The position numbers and the translations under genes were made by a program. The notes beneath the pieces were generated by a model that was not told the DNA's origin, did no database searches, and worked only from the letters and a program-made list of their open reading frames with translations. A DNA stretch of 64,000 bases from contig NZ_CP083582.1 of assembly GCF_020091585.1 (NCBI RefSeq), positions 5,590,536 through 5,654,535 of the forward strand. Direction: 5' to 3'. The stretch comes from Kovacikia minuta CCNUW1 (GTDB lineage Bacteria; Cyanobacteriota; Cyanobacteriia; Leptolyngbyales; Leptolyngbyaceae). This document shows, one piece after another, positions 1 through 8,944 of this stretch. Each line of letters starts with the position of its first letter. The stretch's first letter is position 1.

Positions 1-1
1 C

Positions 2-922
2 TCCCGCATGAAGAAAGGCGATGTGTTCTTTTTTGCGGGGAAACAGCTCGAATTTTTTATGATGAAAGATATGGTAGTTTATGTTAAATCCACCAGTAAG
101 AAATCTACCGTTATCCCAACCTGGGCAGGTGGAAATTTAGCCATTTCTGGCTCTTTAAGCACCCATTTAAGGAAAGAGATTGAGCGTTCCAGAAACCATA
201 CTGACCTGAATCTGGAACTCGATCGGATTCTTCCCATCCTGTCTGCCCAGGAACGAATTTCTCACCTTCCCACTGATGATGAACTCTTGATCGAATGTTG
301 CAAAACCCGTGAAGGACAACATCTCTACGTCTTCCCCTTTGAAGGACGATTTGTGCATGAAGGATTGGGCTTTCTCTGGGGGTATCGATTTGCCCATCAA
401 AAGAACGCAACGTTCACAATTTCGGTGAACGATTACGGGTTTGAAATTTTAGCCCCAAAAGGCTACCCCTTTAAAGAGCTTTTCTCTAACCAGTTTTTTG
501 GTCTGGATTCCCTGATTGAAGATATCAAAGCCAGCCTAAATCTTTCTGAATTGATCGGTCGTAAATTTCGAGGAATTGCGCAGATTGCTGGCTTAGTATT
601 TAAGGGTTATCCCACTGCCAAAAAGACCTCCAATCAACTCCAGATCAGTTCCTCCCTGATTTATGACGTGTTTACTAAATATGAGCCAGAAAATCTTTTA
701 TTGAAGCAGGCAGAAAACGAGGTATTAGCGGAACAATTGGAAGCGCATCGGCTAGCACTGACCCTCGATCGCCTCAGTAAGCTGAAAGTCATTTGGAAAG
801 AAACGAAGCGCCCCTCACCTTTTGCCTTCCCCCTCCTGGTTGAACGGCTCAACTCCCGCATGTCCAATGAAAGTTTGCTGGAGCGGATCGAACGCATGAA
901 ACAACAGTGGGAAGGAAAATAG
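2..922 (+). CDS. Lhr-like DEXH-box helicase (ligase-associated type), C-terminal part
   Basis: The reading frame is open to the left window edge, so this is the C-terminal ~307 residues of a larger protein; the ATG at position 8 is internal. The motifs GDVFFFAGKQLEF, YVFPFEGRFVHEGL and NDYGFEI are typical of the C-terminal region of ligase-associated DNA damage response DEXH-box helicases (Lhr family, normally ~800 residues). These are 3'-5' helicases thought to act in DNA repair next to an ATP-dependent ligase and a phosphoesterase. The helicase core lies outside the window. The tail ends in a charged helix, and a tandem GGATAAA tract follows the stop. Family assignment rests on C-terminal motifs only. 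Confidence 0.8.
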   Translation, partial: SRMKKGDVFFFAGKQLEFFMMKDMVVYVKSTSKKSTVIPTWAGGNLAISGSLSTHLRKEIERSRNHTDLNLELDRILPILSAQERISHLPTDDELLIECCKTREGQHLYVFPFEGRFVHEGLGFLWGYRFAHQKNATFTISVNDYGFEILAPKGYPFKELFSNQFFGLDSLIEDIKASLNLSELIGRKFRGIAQIAGLVFKGYPTAKKTSNQLQISSSLIYDVFTKYEPENLLLKQAENEVLAEQLEAHRLALTLDRLSKLKVIWKETKRPSPFAFPLLVERLNSRMSNESLLERIERMKQQWEGK

Positions 923-939
923 GGGAAGGCAGAAGGGAA

Positions 940-987
940 GGATAAAGGATAAAGGATAAAGGATAAAGGATAAAGGATAAAGGATAG
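940..987. repeat. GGATAAA heptamer tandem repeat
   Basis: Six contiguous perfect copies of GGATAAA plus a partial copy follow the helicase stop codon. It resembles the short tandemly repeated repetitive (STRR) heptamers of filamentous cyanobacteria. A polypyrimidine tract of C and T runs follows at about 1040-1110. Confidence 0.9.
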
Positions 988-1109
988 AAAAACAGAGAGC
1001 AGAGAGAAAGGATGAGGCAGGGGAACTGGGGGATAAAATCCCATCCTTTATCCCTTCCCCCTTCCCCCTTCCCCTTTCCCCCTTCTCCCTTCCCCCCTTC
1101 CCCTTCCCC

Positions 1110-1292
1110 TTACTGCACTTCGTACCGCCAGTTGATGGCACGCGGTTTAACTGAGGATTGAGGATTGGAGATATGAGCCGTATAAGTGTTACCGCGATAT
1201 TGTAATGCTCTCAGATGGGGACCAGCGACGGAAATGGAGCGATCGGGAGTTGATTCAAAGTTGTAGGATTGACCGCGATAGGTGAGTTGCAT
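1110..1292 (-). CDS. DUF4278 domain protein
   Basis: A 60-residue protein beginning MQLTYRGQSY and ending with the NWRYEV-type motif; the YRG repeats and terminal W-R-Y are hallmarks of the small cyanobacterial DUF4278 family, whose function is unknown. The frame is open further upstream, but the start at 1292 is chosen because AGGAG lies about 8 bases before this ATG and family members begin exactly there. The gene is alone, with a repeat tract at its 3' side. Confidence 0.75.
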   Translation of the reverse strand: MQLTYRGQSYNFESTPDRSISVAGPHLRALQYRGNTYTAHISNPQSSVKPRAINWRYEVQ

Positions 1293-1758
1293 CGGGATTA
1301 CTCCTGAGTGTGTGGGACGGATGTAGCGTTGATGGTGAGGTTTACCAATTAGGATTATTTTTCTGGGGTATAGCTCAACCAGAAATTCAATCGACCCAGG
1401 AGCGCTTCCCTTTCCTCCAGCGAATTGCAGTAGCGAAGCTGGTAACGGATTTCTTGAATGACTACATTTCTTCCTTCGATTGGTGGGATACATGACCTGT
1501 TCCTCGTTTGTGTAGAGTTCTTGTCTACCGACAATTTATTTATACTCTTTTCAACGGTAACAGACGATACAGAAAAGTTAAGATATTTCCGGAACGTAAC
1601 CGACTTAACTTTTCATACATTTTTATTGCAAGAAGAATTTATTAACTTCTGGCGCAGGGGGTTGTACCAAATTTGTGTAGATGCATCTCCTGGAGAGATG
1701 CGATGAATTGCGCTGAGATAAATATTTAGGAACAGGCACAAAATAAAGTCACTAACGT
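1293..1758. other. Intergenic stretch without supported genes
   Basis: Short open frames occur on both strands, but none has a recognisable protein motif or convincing ribosome binding site. The stretch becomes AT-rich after 1540. The next part (1759 onward) is a repeat element. Confidence 0.5.
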
Positions 1759-1932
1759 GTAGGGGCTTGGCATGCGGCAGAGAGGCTTGCGGCTAGAGCA
1801 TCGGTACAGTATTTCGAGAAACCGGGTTTCTGGTGAGGATATTCAGCGAAAATTGAGCATCTCACAGCAGAAACCCGGTTTCTGTACCGGCGTTCTAGGG
1901 CAAAGGTTTTTGCCCCCATGCCAAGCCCTTAC
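1759..1932. repeat. Composite miniature repeat (copy A) with terminal inverted repeats
   Basis: Bounded by inverted ends GTAGGGGCTTGGCATG (1759-1774) and CATGCCAAGCCCTTAC (1917-1932). Related copies lie at 12858-12965 and 43484-43590; those are only ~110 bp because copy A carries a second, 106-bp repeat at its centre. No coding capacity. The following bases (to ~1950, GGAATTGCCGATAT) are also shared with the other copies. Confidence 0.8.
1793..1898 (+). repeat. 106-bp palindromic repeat, first copy
   Basis: Ends are CTAGAGCATCGGTACAG and CTGTACCGGCGTTCTAG, imperfect inverted repeats. Inside lie the opposed motifs GAAACCGGGTTTCT and AGAAACCCGGTTTCT. A near-identical copy of the same length lies in reverse orientation at 17948-18053. 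Sits inside the repeat at 1759-1932, so it inserted second. Small size and inverted ends suggest a non-autonomous (MITE-like) element. Confidence 0.85.
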
Positions 1933-1966
1933 GACTGGAATTGCCGATATGATGAATTCGAGATCC

Positions 1967-2764
1967 TTACCTGCCTTGGTGCAGACCCCAGAGGACTTGA
2001 GTGATTTCAGGATCTTGAACAAGATAGGCTTGAAAGGTGCCACTGGAACGGCTGGCAATGAAGGGAAAGGGGTTGCGTTCAGCGATGCCAACGAAGACAT
2101 CGATGTGGTTCCCGTGGATGGCACTGCCCACATCCCCTGCAAAAAAGTAGCCGTCGTGGATGGCCTGTTCTCCGGTCGGCAAAATGATCCGCATTCCCCT
2201 GGCAGCAGGGATGAAGAGAACCGAGCCGATCGCAATTTGGCTGCGATCAACGGCGATCGTGCGGTAGGGAACCAGATTTAAGCCCCCTGTGCCATGTCCG
2301 TAGGGCGCGGTCGCTACGACAAAGCGAACCCGGTTGACCTTATCCAACGTTCCCCAGGAAAGGCTGGAAAAATAGGGCGAACAATCCGCTTGAGGCTGGG
2401 GGCCTCGCCCCGCAAAGTTGTAGGTCAGAGGACGCGATCGACCATCTTCAACCAAGACAGTCCCCTGCAACGCCGCATAACACCAATCTCGGCTAGATAG
2501 GGTGGGGCCAAGCCGATTTCCATCCAGGTCAAGTAACGGTTGCCCATTGGGAATCGCTTGTGCCCGGTGAACATAATAGTAGGTTGCCCACAGGTTAATC
2601 GGTTTGGCTGAGTTGGGATTTGGCGCGTCAATTTGCAACCAGCTTCCGGTTCGCCGAATACCCGTGCGAGCCTCTGCCTGGGATGACGGCTCAGCCCAAA
2701 AGCCGATCGCAATCAGCCAGGAAAAAGCTACCAGGAAAACCCGATTGGTTGTTACAAAAGCCAT
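1967..2764 (-). CDS. Secreted 3D-domain protein (cell-wall lytic type)
   Basis: 265 residues. A signal peptide covers about residues 1-30 (hydrophobic VFLVAFSWLIAIGFW, then AEA). The C-terminal third carries the 3D domain, named for three aspartates, seen here as TIAVD, FAGDVGSAI and GNHIDVFVG. This fold is shared with the MltA lytic transglycosylase barrel and with resuscitation factors, so a role in peptidoglycan turnover in the periplasm is likely but inferred. The middle portion is cyanobacterium-specific. Its 3' end abuts the composite repeat. No strong ribosome binding site is visible before the ATG. Confidence 0.75.
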   Translation of the reverse strand: MAFVTTNRVFLVAFSWLIAIGFWAEPSSQAEARTGIRRTGSWLQIDAPNPNSAKPINLWATYYYVHRAQAIPNGQPLLDLDGNRLGPTLSSRDWCYAALQGTVLVEDGRSRPLTYNFAGRGPQPQADCSPYFSSLSWGTLDKVNRVRFVVATAPYGHGTGGLNLVPYRTIAVDRSQIAIGSVLFIPAARGMRIILPTGEQAIHDGYFFAGDVGSAIHGNHIDVFVGIAERNPFPFIASRSSGTFQAYLVQDPEITQVLWGLHQGR

Positions 2765-2977
2765 TGGAACTTGCTATGAAAAAGCTGTTTCAGTTCTACA
2801 GCAAGTTTTTAGCTACGCTCAAAAATTCTGGCTAAGAAACAGGGTGTGGGGTGTGGGGAGTAGGGAATGGGGAGTGGGGTGTGGAGAATAGTTCGACAAG
2901 GTGTCTTTTGACAGCGGTCAGGCTCCCTTCCAGAATGGGGGGCGGTATCGATGAGATCGTCCCGTCTGGAGGAGTTT

Positions 2978-3415
2978 ATGTCTTGTTTGAATCATCCTTA
3001 CAAGTCTTTAGGCTGGTTGCTGATACCAGCTTTGCTGACCACTCCAGTTTTGGCACACACTATAAAGGTAGGGGGCGATGTAGCCGCAACCTTTCATATT
3101 GAACCCAACCATAATCCGATCGCGGGTAAACCCTCCCTTGCCTGGTTTGCCTTAACCCGCAAAGGGGGAAAATTAATTCCCCTGTCCCAATGTAATTGCC
3201 AGTTAGAGGTTCGCCCTGTTCCCCAGACCAAAGGGGTTCCTGTGCTCAAGCCTGCTCTGAAAACAGTCAATGTCGAGAAGTACAAAGGGGTAATTGGAGC
3301 GATGGTTACCTTTCCAAAGGCTGGGCGATATGAGATGGAACTGAGGGGTACGGCTAAATCGCCCGCAACCTTTCAGCCGTTTAAACTGTCGTACACAGTT
3401 ACGGTGGGGGGATAG
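2978..3415 (+). CDS. Small exported protein of unknown function
   Basis: 145 residues. The start at 2978 is chosen because GGAGGAG ends four bases upstream; the longer frame from 2951 lacks a site. A signal peptide (SLGWLLIPALLTTPVLAHT) is followed by a beta-rich domain with a Cys-x-Cys pair (QCNCQL) and a terminal Thr/Val strand, giving an immunoglobulin-like appearance. No family was recognised with certainty; it resembles small periplasmic proteins annotated as hypothetical in cyanobacteria. Upstream is a G-rich low-complexity tract (2840-2885) and downstream a heptamer array. Confidence 0.65.
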   Translation: MSCLNHPYKSLGWLLIPALLTTPVLAHTIKVGGDVAATFHIEPNHNPIAGKPSLAWFALTRKGGKLIPLSQCNCQLEVRPVPQTKGVPVLKPALKTVNVEKYKGVIGAMVTFPKAGRYEMELRGTAKSPATFQPFKLSYTVTVGG

Positions 3416-3426
3416 GGGGGAGGAAA

Positions 3427-3524
3427 GGATGAGGGATGAGGGATGAAGGATGAAGGATGAGGGATGAGGGATGAGGGATGAGGGATGAAGGATGAAGGAT
3501 GAGGGATGAAGGATGAAGGATAAA
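3427..3524. repeat. 14-copy GGATGAR heptamer array
   Basis: Fourteen contiguous 7-base units (GGATGAG or GGATGAA, last one GGATAAA), exactly 98 bp with no interruption. It belongs to the same STRR-like heptamer class as 940-987 and 16784-16804. Confidence 0.95.
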
Positions 3525-3630
3525 AGATGAAAATCATTTACTTATCCCATTGCTGCATCACCGAGTTACCTTCTCATCTTCCCCACCCTCTCACCCTCTC
3601 AGTTTCTGACACCTGATACCTGCAATCGAA

Positions 3631-4962
3631 CTATTTCTGAATCTGCTTACGCTTGGCTGCGGCAGACTTCTGGAGTTCCTGGGCTTTGGCGAAAACGGTG
3701 GTGCCCGGTTTTACCTTATCTAGCTGGGTTTCGATCGCCTGTAACTGGCTGGCAATTTGGTTGGGTGCGAGGGATTGGGCATTTGCAAGCAGGGTTTGGG
3801 TTATCTGTTGTGCCTGGTCATAAGCCTGCACTGCTTCTTTTTCAGCCTCTAGTCGAACTCGGGCTTCACTCAGTTTTTTTTGGTAAGCTGCCAGGAGACT
3901 TTGGGCTTCACCATAGTCGGGGTTGTCTTCTTTGATTTCTTTGAGACGGGCGATCGCTTCTTCCCATTGATTTTGAATCTCCTGCCATTCCGCAACGGAG
4001 TGGGCGTTCCCCTTGGTTGATTGCTGGGCAACCTTGGCGAATTCTTTTGCCGCCTGAATCAGGTTACCAGAGCGGGTATTGCCAGCCGTGAATCCCGTTG
4101 CCTGTTGAAAATCACGTTCGTAGGCTTGTAGTTTTGTTTGAGCCATACGACCTGCGAGCGTTTCGCGGGGAACCTGGTTGAGCGCATCCATTCCCTGCTG
4201 CCACTGGGCGATCGCTGCCTGTTTCTCGCCATCCTTGGGAGTTTTCTGATAGCGCTGCTTGGCGTCACCAACAGTTTGATCCGCTTTCCCTAACTGGGTT
4301 TGGGCATTTTTTTCCTGAAATAGTTTGGCATCCATGCGGGCAACTTCTTTACGTGCCTGTTGAAACTCATCCAGGGTAAAGCGCCAACCGCATCCAAACC
4401 AGCTGCAATAAACCTGGGGGTAATAGCCCAAAAACCAGACAGGTAGGGCGTCCAGATGCTTCTGTGCCTGATTCACTTTTGTACTGCCCAAATCCAAATC
4501 GGCAGCGCTGGTTGCCTGGTTCACCAGTTGGTCGGATTGTTCCGTTAGGGCGATCGCCTGCCGATAGTTGTAATCCATACTCATGAAACTGGGCAGCAAT
4601 ACGATGGGTGCAGCTTTGGAGACGGGATAACGGATCGGCGGATAGGGTAAATTCAAAAACCAGACGCTGCCTGCGATTCCTGCAAGGGCGATCGTTGCAA
4701 CCTTGATGCCTGTCCAAACAGCGGAGGGAGGCTGGTTCGCACGCGCTGCCTGCTGCAACACTTTTTTGCTGAAGTCGGGAAAGAGGTCATCAATTAAATC
4801 TTGCAGTTCCTCCAGGGAAAGGGGCGTTCCTTCCTGGTTACAAAGCTTGTCCAACCGTCTAAAAGCGATTTCTCGCTGCACCTGTCCTGCCACATCATCG
4901 GTGCTACACCGTTCAATTTCAGTTTTTAGAATTTCAAAAGCGCGTTTACTCAGGCGATACAT
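3631..4962 (-). CDS. Coiled-coil single-pass membrane protein, unknown function
   Basis: 443 residues. Residues 1-80 are a charged helical cytoplasmic part (LEELQDLIDDLFPDF). One membrane helix lies near 83-105 (IKVATIALAGIAGSVWFL). After a short stretch with WFLGYYPQVYCSWFGCGW comes a long Gln/Ala/Glu-rich helical region (about 200-443) expected to form coiled coils. No enzyme motif is seen. It resembles conserved cyanobacterial hypotheticals that may scaffold at the membrane; that is inference. Transcribed away from the divergent MscS gene, separated by ~117 bases. Confidence 0.65.
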   Translation of the reverse strand: MYRLSKRAFEILKTEIERCSTDDVAGQVQREIAFRRLDKLCNQEGTPLSLEELQDLIDDLFPDFSKKVLQQAARANQPPSAVWTGIKVATIALAGIAGSVWFLNLPYPPIRYPVSKAAPIVLLPSFMSMDYNYRQAIALTEQSDQLVNQATSAADLDLGSTKVNQAQKHLDALPVWFLGYYPQVYCSWFGCGWRFTLDEFQQARKEVARMDAKLFQEKNAQTQLGKADQTVGDAKQRYQKTPKDGEKQAAIAQWQQGMDALNQVPRETLAGRMAQTKLQAYERDFQQATGFTAGNTRSGNLIQAAKEFAKVAQQSTKGNAHSVAEWQEIQNQWEEAIARLKEIKEDNPDYGEAQSLLAAYQKKLSEARVRLEAEKEAVQAYDQAQQITQTLLANAQSLAPNQIASQLQAIETQLDKVKPGTTVFAKAQELQKSAAAKRKQIQK

Positions 4963-5079
4963 GATAATTGCTTAATTTCTGGTTTCAGTATTCCCAGAAG
5001 TCCACAAGTCATCTACAGCCTGCCTGAACCTGATTTCGGACAGAATAAAATTAACAGCCCAGCAAGGGGGATTAACAAC

Positions 5080-6798
5080 ATGCCTCGAAGTTCAAATTAC
5101 CGTACTATTCCAGTTTGGTTGCACCTGCAAGTCTGGTTGATCCGGTTGGTGACGATCGCCCTTGTGCTCCTTCTAGTAGCCCCGGTTTATGCCCAGGAAA
5201 GTGATCTGGCAGGCAATTCGGTGGATGGGTATCCGGTGGTTTTGGATGGAGAGGTTTTGTTTCGGGTTAAGCAAGGAGTGCCTGGGTTGGCATCGGCGGA
5301 AGAACGGGCAAAAATTATTAATCAACGATTACTAACAGCCGCTAATAATTCCGAGATCGCACCCAATGAAATTCGTGCGGATGCATTGGGAAAAACACCT
5401 GTGATTAAGATTGGAGATGCGCCTCTATTGACCATTGATCCGCGCGATCGAAGCAGTGACGAACCGCTTCCCGTAATGGCCGATAAACTGGTTCAGAAAC
5501 TGCGATCGAAGGTGCAGGAATATCGGCAGTCACGCAGCGTTGAACAAACTGTGCGCGGAATTCTGTTTGCCGTATTAAGTACGGTTGCGCTGATTATTTT
5601 CACGATCGCAGTGCAACGAACTGCCCATCGTTTGCTGGTCAGAATCCAAGCTGCACGACGGGCGGATGCCCTGGATGTGCGATTGCAAGATACGCAATTC
5701 CTGGATTCCGATGCCACAGGCTTCCTGTTGAAAGGTCTGGTTAAATTGTTCCGGTTAGTTCTAATTCTGGGCAGTTTGTATCTTTACATCCCGTTTATTT
5801 TGAGCCAGTTTCCCGCAACAAGGAGACTGGGGCAATCCATTTTTAACGATATTGCCTATCGAAGTAACGGAATGATTCAAGCCTTTGTGCAATACCTGCC
5901 TAATTTCGTCATGGTCGTTATCATTGGCTTTTTCACCTATTACGTCATTCAGTTTGTCAAATTGGTGCTGCGGGGTTTAGCAAGGGATAATGCCTACCCC
6001 TGGTTTTACCCAGAATGGACTCAGCCAACCACCCGTCTGGCAACCTTTTTAATTTTGGCGATCGCAGCTGTAATTGCCGCCCCTTTTCTGCCAGGTTTCG
6101 GTTCTCCAGCATTTCAGGGAATTTCGCTGTTTGTTGGGGCACTCTTCACCCTGGGGTCGTCCTCTGCGGTTGCTAACGCCATTTCGGGAATTATTCTGAT
6201 CTACACCCGTGCATTTCGATTAGGTGACCTGATCCGAATTGGTGATGTTGTGGGTCAGGTGATCGAAAAATCATTATTTGTGACGCGCATTATGACCTTC
6301 AAAAATGAGATCAATACGATCCCAAATGCAGTTATATTAGGCACTCAAGTCACCAACTACAATGCGGCAGCACGGGATGAAAATCAGTATTTAGTGCTGT
6401 ATACAACCATTACACTGGGGTATGACGTTCCCTGGCGCAAAATCCATGAGGTCATGATCAAAGCCGCGATCGATGTGCCGGGAATTGTGTCTGAACCGCC
6501 TCCGTTTGTCCTGCAAACTGCTTTAAATGATTTCAATGTCAGCTATGAGTTAAATGCCCACACCGATCGTCCGGAGCTAATGCCTCAGATTTACTCCAAA
6601 CTGCATCAGAATCTTCAGGACTATTGTAATCAGGCAGATATTGAGATTCTGTCCCCTGGCTACACCTCAATTCGAGATGGCAACCATACCACAATCCCAG
6701 CAGATTATTTACCAGATAATTACCGTTCTCCAGCGTTTCAAATTCAAAGCCACAATGGACAACCGCAATCAATTTCAGAACGAGTTCGGAATGAGTGA
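5080..6798 (+). CDS. MscS-family mechanosensitive ion channel
   Basis: 572 residues. ATG is preceded by AAGGGGG at about 9 bases. A signal peptide (to ~residue 38, ending VYAQE) leads to an extracytoplasmic region of ~115 residues, then several membrane helices (about 155-180, 220-245, 275-300, 315-370). The pore-lining helix and beta domain show the MscS signature: LGSSSAVANAISGIILIY, FRLGDLIRIGDVVGQV, then NTIPNA and TNYN. Such channels open on membrane tension to release solutes in hypo-osmotic shock. The long N-terminal exported domain places it with larger MscS-like proteins rather than minimal MscS (~286 residues). Confidence 0.9.
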   Translation: MPRSSNYRTIPVWLHLQVWLIRLVTIALVLLLVAPVYAQESDLAGNSVDGYPVVLDGEVLFRVKQGVPGLASAEERAKIINQRLLTAANNSEIAPNEIRADALGKTPVIKIGDAPLLTIDPRDRSSDEPLPVMADKLVQKLRSKVQEYRQSRSVEQTVRGILFAVLSTVALIIFTIAVQRTAHRLLVRIQAARRADALDVRLQDTQFLDSDATGFLLKGLVKLFRLVLILGSLYLYIPFILSQFPATRRLGQSIFNDIAYRSNGMIQAFVQYLPNFVMVVIIGFFTYYVIQFVKLVLRGLARDNAYPWFYPEWTQPTTRLATFLILAIAAVIAAPFLPGFGSPAFQGISLFVGALFTLGSSSAVANAISGIILIYTRAFRLGDLIRIGDVVGQVIEKSLFVTRIMTFKNEINTIPNAVILGTQVTNYNAAARDENQYLVLYTTITLGYDVPWRKIHEVMIKAAIDVPGIVSEPPPFVLQTALNDFNVSYELNAHTDRPELMPQIYSKLHQNLQDYCNQADIEILSPGYTSIRDGNHTTIPADYLPDNYRSPAFQIQSHNGQPQSISERVRNE

Positions 6799-6834
6799 CT
6801 CATTCAGTACAAATTTGTATCTATTCCTGTGCCG

Positions 6835-7056
6835 TCAAGATTCTAAAGCACAATTGGGGAAGCGCCCCAATCGATTGGCTTCAACGATCGCATTACGGCA
6901 TTCAAGCAAACTTTTGCCGGTTTTGCGAGATAGGGCTTGCAAATTGATAACTGGATAACTGGACTGGGATGCTTCTAGATAAAGTTCGTAGGCAACTTCT
7001 AGAACTTTATGATTTAGCATTAAGGGTTTGACGGTTGCTTCCATTAAGTCAAACAT
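6835..7056 (-). CDS. Small conserved-looking hypothetical protein
   Basis: 73 residues starting MFDLMEATVKPL and ending PNCALES, predicted all-helical. The segment NLQALSRKTGKSLLECRNAIVEANRLGR resembles a helix-turn-helix but is not diagnostic. A GAGGG sequence precedes the ATG by about 7 bases, and codon use looks coding. Lies convergent to the MscS gene, 36 bases beyond its stop. Function unknown. Confidence 0.5.
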   Translation of the reverse strand: MFDLMEATVKPLMLNHKVLEVAYELYLEASQSSYPVINLQALSRKTGKSLLECRNAIVEANRLGRFPNCALES

Positions 7057-7275
7057 ATACAGCCCTCACCGTGTTTCAGAAATTTGTAAACAGATTATCG
7101 GCAAATCAACTGGTCGCTGCCTCTACACTGGGGCTACTGATCGGTTCTATCTCAGGGAAGAGATCGTTTTTGTTCTCTTTGAACTGCTAAATCTCGTTAG
7201 AAAATACAGCAACCCCAAAAGTCTGATTTACTAATTTCTAGTATTTTGGTACGAACCTGGATTTGTATACGCCCT

Positions 7276-8844
7276 ATGACTCTCATGCAACGTCTAAAAC
7301 CTGTTCTGGTGATTTGCGGATTGACGCTTCCCGTTGCGATCGCACCCATTGGCGACGCTGCCCCTACAACGGTATCGGCACCCCCTGTGCCCCAACTAAA
7401 CTGGCAACCCTGCACCGATCCTGACCAGAAGGGGTTTCAATGTGCTACGGCTAAGGTTCCGCTTGACTATCGAAATCCAAGAGGGGAATCGATTCAGCTT
7501 GCGGTCATCAAACATCCCGCTACCGATCGAAGCCGCCGAATTGGCTCCCTTTTTCTAAATCCGGGTGGTCCTGGAGGCGCAGGCACAGAGGATCTGCCGG
7601 CTTGGTTTAGCCTATTCCCAGCTGAGTTACAGCAACGCTTTGACATCATTAGCTTTGACCCCCGTGGTATTGGCAACAGTACGGCTGTGCAATGTTTTGC
7701 CAATGAGGAGGAAGGAAAGCGCTTTTTCACCCAACTACCCCAAGGATTTCCGGTCGGGGACAAGGAGATTAGAGCCTGGATACGCGGGTATGAACGTCTG
7801 GGTCAGTTATGTCAACAGAAGAGTGGTAAATTATTGGCGCATGTTTCGACAGTTGAGGTAGCAAAAGACATGGATTTGCTGCGTCGCGCCGTTGGGTCTC
7901 CGATGTTGAACTATGTTGGGTTGTCCTATGGCACTTACTTAGGGGCAGTCTATGCCAATCTGTTTCCTAATCGGGTAAAGGCAATGGTGCTGGACGGGAA
8001 TATTGACCCATCCGGTGCCTGGAACAATGGGGGTAAGGGGGATACTCGCCTCAGTATCTCGTTACGGATCGGCTCGGACGTGGGTAGTGCGAAGACATTG
8101 AAAGCCTTTCTGGATCTTTGTGGGCAAGCCTCCCGCGATCGCTGTGCCTTCTCCGCTGGCAGTGCCCAGGCAACCCAGGCAAAATTCACTGCCTTGCTAG
8201 AAAAGTTACGCAAACAACCCGTGACCCTCAATGGTAAAACGTTCACCTATGCGGTGTTTTTATATGCCCTCAGCGCAGATCTCTTTGTGGTAAAGAATTT
8301 TGGTGGGTTCAAGGGGTGGGCAAGTGCTGCTGAACTACTCCAGAAGGTGTGGGAGGCTCCAGCGGCAACCTCGTCCGATCCTGCAACCATTCCCCTCATC
8401 GCACCTGATGTTGGTTTCTTTTCGGTGGGCTGTGCTGATACCCCCAACCCACGCAATCCGGAGGCTTACCGTCAACTAGCTGCTGTAACCTCTGCACGTG
8501 CTGGTGCCATTGGGCTTAATGCCGTCTGGGGAGACCTGGCTTGTTCTACGTGGCCAGCGGTGTCCGCAAACCGTTACACGGGGCCGTGGAACCGCCCGGC
8601 TGCCAATCCCATCCTGGTGATCGGAAATACCTTCGATCCATCTACACCCTACGAAGGGTCGATCGCAATGGCTCGTGACCTTGCCCGTGCCCGGTTGTTG
8701 ACGATTGATGGCTTTGGCCATACCGTCTTCTTGAATCCCAGCCAATGCGCCAATCAGTACATCACGAACTACTTCATCAAGGGTCAGTTACCGCCAGAGG
8801 GAGCGAGATGCAAACAGGATTATCAACCTTTTACCCCAATCTAG
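7276..8844 (+). CDS. Secreted alpha/beta hydrolase, TAP-like C terminus (S33-type peptidase)
   Basis: About 522 residues from the ATG at 7276, giving a clean signal peptide (LKPVLVICGLTLPVAIAPIG); the longer frame needs a TTG start. The oxyanion-hole motif NPGGPGGAG, nucleophile elbow GLSYGTYLG (catalytic Ser), late Asp in GNTFDPSTPY and His in DGFGHTVFL form the expected triad. The C-terminal part matches the TAP-like domain found with Streptomyces tripeptidyl aminopeptidases. Probable exported aminopeptidase or esterase; substrate unknown. Confidence 0.85.
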   Translation: MTLMQRLKPVLVICGLTLPVAIAPIGDAAPTTVSAPPVPQLNWQPCTDPDQKGFQCATAKVPLDYRNPRGESIQLAVIKHPATDRSRRIGSLFLNPGGPGGAGTEDLPAWFSLFPAELQQRFDIISFDPRGIGNSTAVQCFANEEEGKRFFTQLPQGFPVGDKEIRAWIRGYERLGQLCQQKSGKLLAHVSTVEVAKDMDLLRRAVGSPMLNYVGLSYGTYLGAVYANLFPNRVKAMVLDGNIDPSGAWNNGGKGDTRLSISLRIGSDVGSAKTLKAFLDLCGQASRDRCAFSAGSAQATQAKFTALLEKLRKQPVTLNGKTFTYAVFLYALSADLFVVKNFGGFKGWASAAELLQKVWEAPAATSSDPATIPLIAPDVGFFSVGCADTPNPRNPEAYRQLAAVTSARAGAIGLNAVWGDLACSTWPAVSANRYTGPWNRPAANPILVIGNTFDPSTPYEGSIAMARDLARARLLTIDGFGHTVFLNPSQCANQYITNYFIKGQLPPEGARCKQDYQPFTPI

Positions 8845-8857
8845 TGTTCTGTCAAGA

Positions 8858-8889
8858 ATTTTTTGAGGGATGAAATCCGCTCAAAAAAT
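8858..8889. terminator. Bidirectional terminator hairpin
   Basis: Ten-base arms ATTTTTTGAG and CTCAAAAAAT around a 12-base loop, placed between two convergent genes, with T runs usable from either side. Confidence 0.65.
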
Positions 8890-8944
8890 AACCTTACCCA
8901 ACCAACCCTATCCCTCACCTGAAAGTTGACAGCTTACTAGTACT

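Noticed and set aside
661-1141. Two overlapping minus-strand open frames rich in Ser, Leu and Lys
   Set aside because: They are read through heptamer repeat and polypyrimidine DNA and overlap the helicase coding strand; periodic low-complexity translation explains them.
1772-2281. 169-residue plus-strand open frame
   Set aside because: It is the antisense shadow of the 3D-domain gene and starts in the composite repeat.
2966-2980. Longer start at 2951 for the exported protein
   Set aside because: The internal ATG at 2978 has a strong GGAGGAG site and gives a proper signal peptide.
940-3530. Possible CRISPR array from short direct repeats
   Set aside because: Units are contiguous heptamers without spacers; this is tandem repeat DNA.
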